A stretch of 64,000 nt of DNA from Dastarcus helophoroides (Eukaryota > Arthropoda > Insecta > Coleoptera > Bothrideridae). A program made the position numbers and the translations under genes. A model generated the notes under the pieces. The model was not told where the DNA came from. It ran no database searches and saw only the letters and a list, made by a program, of their open reading frames with translations. The stretch covers positions 14,798,638 through 14,862,637 of the forward strand of contig CM053333.1 of assembly GCA_028583605.1 (NCBI GenBank), read 5' to 3'. Below are positions 59,901 to 64,000 of the stretch, in pieces; the stretch's first letter is position 1; every line of letters starts with the position of its first letter.

Positions 59901-61299
59901 ATTTTCGCCGAAATTTCGACTTTTAAAGTATGACTTTTTCTAAAATTTTGTTTAATTGTGAATTGCCGATTCGAAATTTTGAATTTTTTTTTAATTTCCA
60001 GTTTTTAAACATTATTTTCGATAGTTCTACTTGTTTCGCAAACTTTCTAAAATTAGAAATTTAAAATTTGAACTTGCAACTTTTGACTTTTTTGACCTTA
60101 ATTTCTTCATTTCAAATTTTTAATTATTTTGTAGATTATTAGTCCGTAAGAAATCTCGAGAAAAAACTTTCTAAAAATTAATAAATAAATTCCAGCGAAT
60201 ACCAAAATTTGGCCTTCAGGGTCAAAATTAAAAACTAAAAATAAGAATTTTCAAGTTTAAACCTGAAATTATTTTTTGCTCGAAATTTTGACTTTCTACA
60301 ACTAAATTTTAATTCTTCCGCTTTAACACTGAAATGAATTTTTCTGCAAATTAAAAAAATGGAATTAAAAGAGTCATTTCAGGATTAAAACTGAAACTAC
60401 TTTTTCTGGAATTTTTGACTTTTGTAACTAAATTTTGACTCTTCGCCTTTAATATCGAAACGCGCTTTTCCGGAAATAAAAAAAAACATTGAAATTATAG
60501 ACTAATTGCAAGTTTAAATCTGAAAATACTTTTTCCCGAAATTTCGACTTCTGAGCATCTAAATTTTGATTCTTTTTTGGCAAATATTGTATCGAAATGA
60601 TGGAATTAAAAAATGAAATCAAACAGAAATTTAACTTTAAGTTGTCTTTTAGAATATGGAACTTTCTTCGGGAAATACTGCATCGAAAAGATGGAATTAA
60701 ACAGAAATTTAATTTTAAGTCGTTTTTTAGAGTATGGAAGTTTCTTCGCCGCCGGGCAGCATCGTCGGCACCGTCGAGCAAGTGTGGAGCATTTGCTGTC
60801 CCTCGTTCGTGATTAAAAATGCGAACGGAGACGTCGTCCTGCGAATAGAAGGACCCTTTTGTACTTGGAGTGTATGCGGGGACGTCGAATTTAAAGTAAT
60901 GTCCGCGGACGGTAGCGTCGAAGTCGGAAGGATTTCCAAGCAGTGGTCGGGTCTCCTTAGGGAAATGTTCACCGATAGCGATTACTTCGGCATTACTTTT
61001 CCGCTGGATCTGGACGTCAGGATGAAGGCGGTTATGCTTGGGGCTTGCTTCCTGATTGTAAGTAACTTGATATTACTTCGTCGAAATAGGAGATGCGGCC
61101 CATATGCGCTGCATCTCAAGAGCTCTTTCTATTTGTTTCTGCTTGCGATGGTTTTTCGCAATTTCGGCACTAGATAGATGGAGCTCTTTCCTCGAGAATG
61201 CGCATTGGAGAGACTAATTGTTTGTTTTATTTTTTTCAGGATGCTATGTTCTTTGAAAAAGCCAGAAATAAAGAAGATGATTCACCAGGCATGATTTAA
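47852..61299 (+). CDS. scramb1: Phospholipid scramblase, six coding exons
   Basis: Coding exons: 47852-47900, 54357-54596, 55145-55252, 55305-55522, 60731-61057, 61240-61299. They total 1002 nt, giving 333 residues, with every junction GT-AG and in phase. The family moves phospholipids between membrane leaflets in a calcium-dependent way and includes nuclear and signalling roles. Residues 1-92 are Pro/Gly/Tyr/Gln-rich repeats ([15 protein letters not shown]). The scramblase domain follows: [16 protein letters not shown], a CCTRNCC cluster at 162-168, CDSCCFPCC at 195-203 (likely palmitoylated), [32 protein letters not shown], the Ca-binding-like segment [15 protein letters not shown] at about 287-301, and a C-terminal helix [16 protein letters not shown] start at MSYPPPQGQ because AG precedes it by one base; Met at 47840 would need that AG not to be used. 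Which scramblase paralogue it is cannot be settled. Introns 1 (6.5 kb) and 4 (5.2 kb) are filled with repeats. Confidence 0.94.
48090..49980 (+). repeat. Minisatellite block in scramblase intron 1
   Basis: T-rich on plus, with relatively well-kept AAATTTCGACTTTTTCTC units of about 19-21 bp. Open frames are Phe/Ser-rich array translations. Confidence 0.75.
50850..53660 (+). repeat. Satellite of about 220-260 bp in scramblase intron 1
   Basis: The landmark CATTTTGAGGCATCAGAATT (variants) recurs at about 51118, 51382, 51622, 51856, 52079, 53136 and 53500. The companion block TGTTTATTTGCAAACATT recurs at matching offsets. Spacings are 264, 240, 234 and 223 bp. The 1057-bp gap from 52079 to 53136 contains the 831-bp MITE plus its 8-bp duplication; removing them leaves 218 bp. 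A TTATTA microsatellite lies at about 51207-51230. Confidence 0.75.
52130..52976. mobile_element. hAT-like MITE inserted in the intron satellite
   Basis: The element proper is 52138-52968. The left end reads GAGGGGTTCCCAACC, then TTTTTCTGTTGCC. The reverse complement of the right end reads CTGGACTTTTCAACC, then AGGGGGCGTAAAG. Flanking 8-mers TATTAAAA (52130-52137) and CATTAAAG (52969-52976) match at 6 of 8. The interior is A-rich minisatellite. The satellite phase continues across it, which independently supports the boundaries. Confidence 0.8.
53690..54290 (-). mobile_element. Penelope-like retroelement relic, antisense in scramblase intron 1
   Basis: On the minus strand the order is that of the 3' part of a Penelope-like element. 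First (54287 down to about 54150) comes a GIY-YIG endonuclease: [20 protein letters not shown], then SDHYRSC, with the Tyr-Ile-Gly, Arg and His positions of that fold. Next (54000-53855) come two 90-bp direct repeats. Finally (53760-53730) comes a hammerhead-like segment, GAAGCCCCC...GGTGGGCGAAACGTCG, with GCCC pairing to GGGC just before GAAAC. The reverse transcriptase is absent. The endonuclease frame stops soon after SCATLVAL. Only a dead 3' fragment remains. Confidence 0.75.
53855..54000. repeat. Two 90-bp direct repeats in the Penelope relic
   Basis: CACGGTAACTCAATATGTCC at 53856 and CACGGTAACTCAGTATGTCC at 53946 are exactly 90 bp apart. Similarity runs on through ACCAGAGGCGAAA.TCTTCT. 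Confidence 0.85.
54357..54596 (+). CDS. scramb1: Scramblase coding exon 2 (Pro/Gly-rich)
   Basis: Acceptor CTTTCTAG, donor GTAAGT at 54597. Encodes the repetitive PPGGQYPP region and ends after QPVGQADA. It is the most GC-rich stretch of the window. Open frames on the other five frames are shadows of this composition. Confidence 0.92.
54929..55065 (+). other. Exon-like open frame in scramblase intron 2 (hypothetical)
   Basis: An ATG at 54929 opens a basic 45-codon frame ([20 protein letters not shown], later [14 protein letters not shown]) that stops being exon-like at CAAAG|GTTTGT (donor at 55066). Spliced to scramblase exon 3 it would read a different frame, [18 protein letters not shown], to a stop at about 55223. 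It could be an alternative first exon, an upstream regulatory ORF or chance. The sequence is less AT-rich than nearby intron. Confidence 0.25.
55145..55252 (+). CDS. scramb1: Scramblase coding exon 3
   Basis: Acceptor CATTTTTAG, donor GTTCCA at 55253 (weak but GT). Encodes [19 protein letters not shown] and [15 protein letters not shown], the conserved start of the scramblase domain. Confidence 0.92.
55305..55522 (+). CDS. scramb1: Scramblase coding exon 4
   Basis: Acceptor CTATTTTAG, donor GTTAGT at 55523. Encodes [20 protein letters not shown] through the two cysteine clusters to CLQ. The intron before it is only 52 bp. Confidence 0.94.
55790..60730 (+). repeat. Intron 4 array: T-rich minisatellite with GTGGGTGGCGC blocks
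   Basis: Six GC-richer blocks (about 55845-55915, 56310-56455, 57335-57400, 58365-58445, 59060-59175, 59690-59815) consist of degenerate GCGTGGGTGG decamers. They alternate with AAATTTCGACTTTT-type arrays. Shared joints such as GACTAGTTCACGCCGA (56398, 59047) and GTAG.GCTCGAACTT (56450, 59172) show that larger segments were duplicated. Open frames on the minus strand near 59.7 kb are translations of these blocks. Confidence 0.75.
60731..61057 (+). CDS. scramb1: Scramblase coding exon 5
   Basis: Acceptor TTTTTTAG, donor GTAAGT at 61058. Encodes [16 protein letters not shown] to VMLGACFLI. It is the largest domain exon, in phase 0 at both ends. Confidence 0.95.
61240..61299 (+). CDS. scramb1: Scramblase coding exon 6 with stop
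   Basis: Acceptor TTTTTTCAG at 61239. Encodes [19 protein letters not shown], then TAA at 61297-61299. It completes the C-terminal membrane helix. Confidence 0.93.
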   Translation, partial: DAMFFEKARNKEDDSPGMI

Positions 61300-61589
61300 A
61301 AATATATTTACTTACTGTTGATTTTAATTTTTCAACCAGACAGTTTTTGATGTGCAGCTTTTACTTTATAAAAGCGGAATTTGTGTGATTTTTCTGATTA
61401 CCAACATATGGTCTTAATATGACTTAATCTTTTTAAGCATCTTTTATTGATTTATTTATTAAGTGTGATTTCATATGTTGGTAATCCATGGTATATATAG
61501 TTACACTTTTTTTTTTACTTTTTCACGCATTGGAGTGCCCACAGATCAATTAAATACATAGGTGTAGATATACCAAAGAAGCAGCATGG
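61300..61589 (+). other. Scramblase 3' UTR and flank
   Basis: AT-rich sequence after the stop. ATTAAA at about 61549 is a possible polyadenylation signal. Confidence 0.4.
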
Positions 61590-63660
61590 ATTCTAACGCA
61601 CTTTTCAGTGATTATTTTATTTTTCTAAGCTCAAAAGCCTTGACATTGAAGTTCATAACTGAAATTTTCTACACATTAAAATTCCGAAAATATCAAAACA
61701 TAAATTTTTTGCCATTTCAAGCGAAGTTGGTGATTGCGGAGTTGGTAATTGTGGGATTTTCTAAGCTAACATATTTCTTTGGAATGCTGGAGTTTTCAAA
61801 GTTGAACCTAGCAATTCTAGGTTTTCCAAGTTAAAATTTCCACTTTCAATTTTTTCATACTTGGAACCTCAACAATGCTGAAATTATTTAGACCAAATTT
61901 TCAACTGTAACTGAAGCTGGTGATTTTGAGGCCTTCTAAGGTAGGCGTTTTCTGTGATACTCTGGAGTTCCTAAAATTGAACGAATTTTGTGGCTGTAAC
62001 TGTGTCCCCCAAACTGAAATTGAGGTTTAAATTTTTGAAGGTTGAGAATCTTCCCCACTTTGAACGTTTTCTAACTGAAGTTTTCCTTTAAATATTTGAA
62101 TCGCCCAAGTTGAAGTGTGTATAATTTTAAAACTTGTGCAAACAATTTTCTATCTAACTTTAAAGCCCGAAGTAAAGTTGAATCGTAAATTTCCAAGTTG
62201 ATGATTTCCTCGTAACTGAATCCCCTAAGTTAAAAATTCTCCATCTCGCTTTAAAAGTTTTCTAACTGAAGTTTCCCCTTTGAATATTTGAGTCTCTCAA
62301 CTTGGAGTGTGTGATTTTGGAACTTGCGTTAAGTCGAAATTTTCTGTCTTACTTTGAGTCCCCCCCCCCAAGTTGAAGTTAGTGAGTTCCCAAATTGACG
62401 ATTCTCTCATAACTGCTGATTCCCCAAAGTTGAACTTATATTTTATTAGATTTTTCCCTATTTCACTTTGATAGTTCCTGCTTCGAAGATTTGAATTTTT
62501 CAAATTTAAGTGTGTAATTTTGGAACTGCAAGTCAAAAGTCTTCTATCTAACTTTGAATCCTCCAAGTTGAACTCGAGTTATAAATTTCCAAGTTACCGA
62601 TTCTCCTCTAACTGAATCCCCCAAGTTGAAATCAAGTTTTAAATATTTATAAGTTGAAAATGCTTTGAAAGTTTTCCAACTGAAATTTCCGCTTCCAAGA
62701 TTGAATCCCCCCACTTTGAAGTGTTTACATTTGGTGCTGTGTAAATTGAAATTTTCCGTCTACTTCCCCCAAGTTGAATTTGAGTTGTAAATTTCCACGT
62801 TGACAAATCTTTTTCTTTGAATTTATAAATTGGAAGTGTTTCTTGACGATTTCATTGATCGAAGTTTGTAGCTGAATTCTTTCGTCTGATTGAAGATAAG
62901 TTGTAAATTTTGTAAGTTCAAAATTGAAATGTCTTGTAATTGAAGTTTCTTTGTATATTTGAATTGTCCAAGTTTGGGTTTGTAATTTTGTCCAAGTCCC
63001 TAAATCAAATCTTAAGGCTAATAAAAATCCGTGTTGTGGTGCTTGCCTTTGATAGAAATAGTGAGGTTGTGTCCACGGTTTTTGCCTTATAGTCTAAGGT
63101 TTTTGTAATTATTTGAAGAGTTTACGACGCACAAATGGATTCGGTGGTACAACACACAAAATAACTATTGACTCCACAATAACATTGCATGAAAAAATAA
63201 TAATTATAATAACAACAATTTCAAAATACAACGTACAACACAACATTTTTTTCGTGTGGATTCAGATAAGTTTGAATTTTGTAAGTTGAAGTTCCCTTGT
63301 TAATTATTATTATCTGAAATTCCGCCAGTTATTTGAAATTCCTTTACTTATCTGAAGTTTTCTTAATTTTTTAACATTCCCCTTGCGGAACTTAAGATTT
63401 AGTAGCTTGAATTTGTCGTAGTTGAAATTGTCCTAGTTGGCGCTTATATCTTGGAAAATTCTCAAGTTGAAGCTTCTTTGTTAGTTTTTTTTCCAAGATT
63501 CGGAAATTTTTGAGGTTGAAGCTTTGTCAGTTTTGTTTTCCAAGAAGGTTTCCAATTTTAAGTTGTCTGCCTTTCCAAGTTAAAGTTACCTATAAGTTGT
63601 CTGCTTTTCCAAGCTGAAGTTACCTAGTTTCAGATTAGAGGTTTTAGTGGTTGAATTTGA
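61590..63660. repeat. Satellite with a period of about 200 bp, built of shorter subunits
   Basis: Landmark GTGTGTAATTTTGGAACTTG (variants) recurs near 62116, 62307, 62512 and 62720, with spacings of 191, 205 and 208 bp. Each unit contains CTAACTGAA, CCCCCAAGTTGAA and GTTGTAAATTTCCAAGTTGA. Flanking parts (61590-61900 and 62900-63660) keep the CCAAGTTGAAG subunits but lose the long period. A run of C lies at about 62362. Confidence 0.72.
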
Positions 63661-64000
63661 CTTTTACTATACCAGCTAAATCCTTTGACTGCGCATTGTA
63701 GGCGTAGCGCATGCGTATTAGATGGATGCCGTGTGTACATAGATACATAATATACGTTTGCAGGACGCTTATCAGTTGAGAAAAAATGCTACATTTAGTT
63801 TTATTATAACATCTTCGAAGTTTTTTGTTTTTTGAATTTCGACTATGTAATATTTAAAAACTTGGAACGTCCTTTCATCACATTCAACAAAGATTTAATT
63901 GATTATTTTATACAGAAAACGAAAAACAAAAATTGTATTATACAAGACTAAAATTAAACATAATAAACGACATCAAATAATTTTCCATCTGTGTGAATAT
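63661..64000. other. Intergenic DNA, nothing recognised
   Basis: No gene or array seen in the last 340 bases. Confidence 0.4.

Noticed and set aside
61058..61177. Extension of scramblase exon 5 into the following intron
   Set aside because: Good GTAAGT donor at 61058 and an in-phase exon 6 completing the conserved C-terminus make this intron sequence.

Overview
This is a very AT-rich piece of animal nuclear DNA, almost certainly from an insect; a beetle is my guess, at low confidence. It has GT-AG introns, two ordinary metazoan genes, and many dead transposons of the kinds common in insects: mariner, hAT-like MITEs, LINEs, Penelope-like elements and a Helitron. No bacterial, viral or CRISPR feature was seen.

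Only two intact host genes are visible, arranged head to head. On the minus strand, 45904-46449 encodes a complete 181-residue Rap2-type small GTPase (Rap2l) in a single exon. On the plus strand, 47852-61299 encodes a phospholipid scramblase. Its six coding exons join in frame to 333 residues, with a proline/glycine/tyrosine-rich N-terminus, two cysteine clusters and a C-terminal membrane helix. About 1.4 kb of richer sequence between the two start codons probably holds both promoters.

The rest is repeats. The dominant component is a decayed minisatellite of roughly 19-21 bp, with the consensus idea AAATTTCGACTTTTTCTCA. It covers long blocks of the window and switches strand from block to block. 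Several blocks lie inside, or stop at, hAT-like terminal repeats, so this low-complexity DNA seems partly to have been spread by MITEs. Other satellites have periods of about 21 bp (20.9 kb), 220-260 bp (scramblase intron 1), 400 bp (39.7 kb) and 200 bp (62 kb). Scramblase intron 4 also carries GTGGGTGGCGC-type blocks.

Mobile elements from left to right: a hAT-like element with an 8-bp target duplication, split by a 5'-truncated LINE that has its own 13-bp target duplication (2406-7024); a hAT-like MITE (7495-8456); an internally deleted mariner (8500-9388); a second mariner broken by a LINE fragment (24439-26210); a short Helitron (27293-27701); related 172-bp MITEs (28790, 35383); fragments with hammerhead-like motifs resembling Penelope pseudo-LTRs (30228, 31861, 41600); a decayed coding relic (36040-36800); a Tc1/mariner-superfamily element with a DD41D triad and terminal inverted repeats of about 270 bp (37154-39080); fold-back repeats (43960-44920); and, in scramblase intron 1, a MITE (52138-52968) and an antisense Penelope-like relic with GIY-YIG endonuclease codons (53690-54290). 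All transposase and reverse transcriptase genes are broken. I found no convincing new biological system. The most unusual items are the MITE-borne minisatellite, the DD41D element with long terminal repeats, and the Penelope relics with ribozyme-like motifs.
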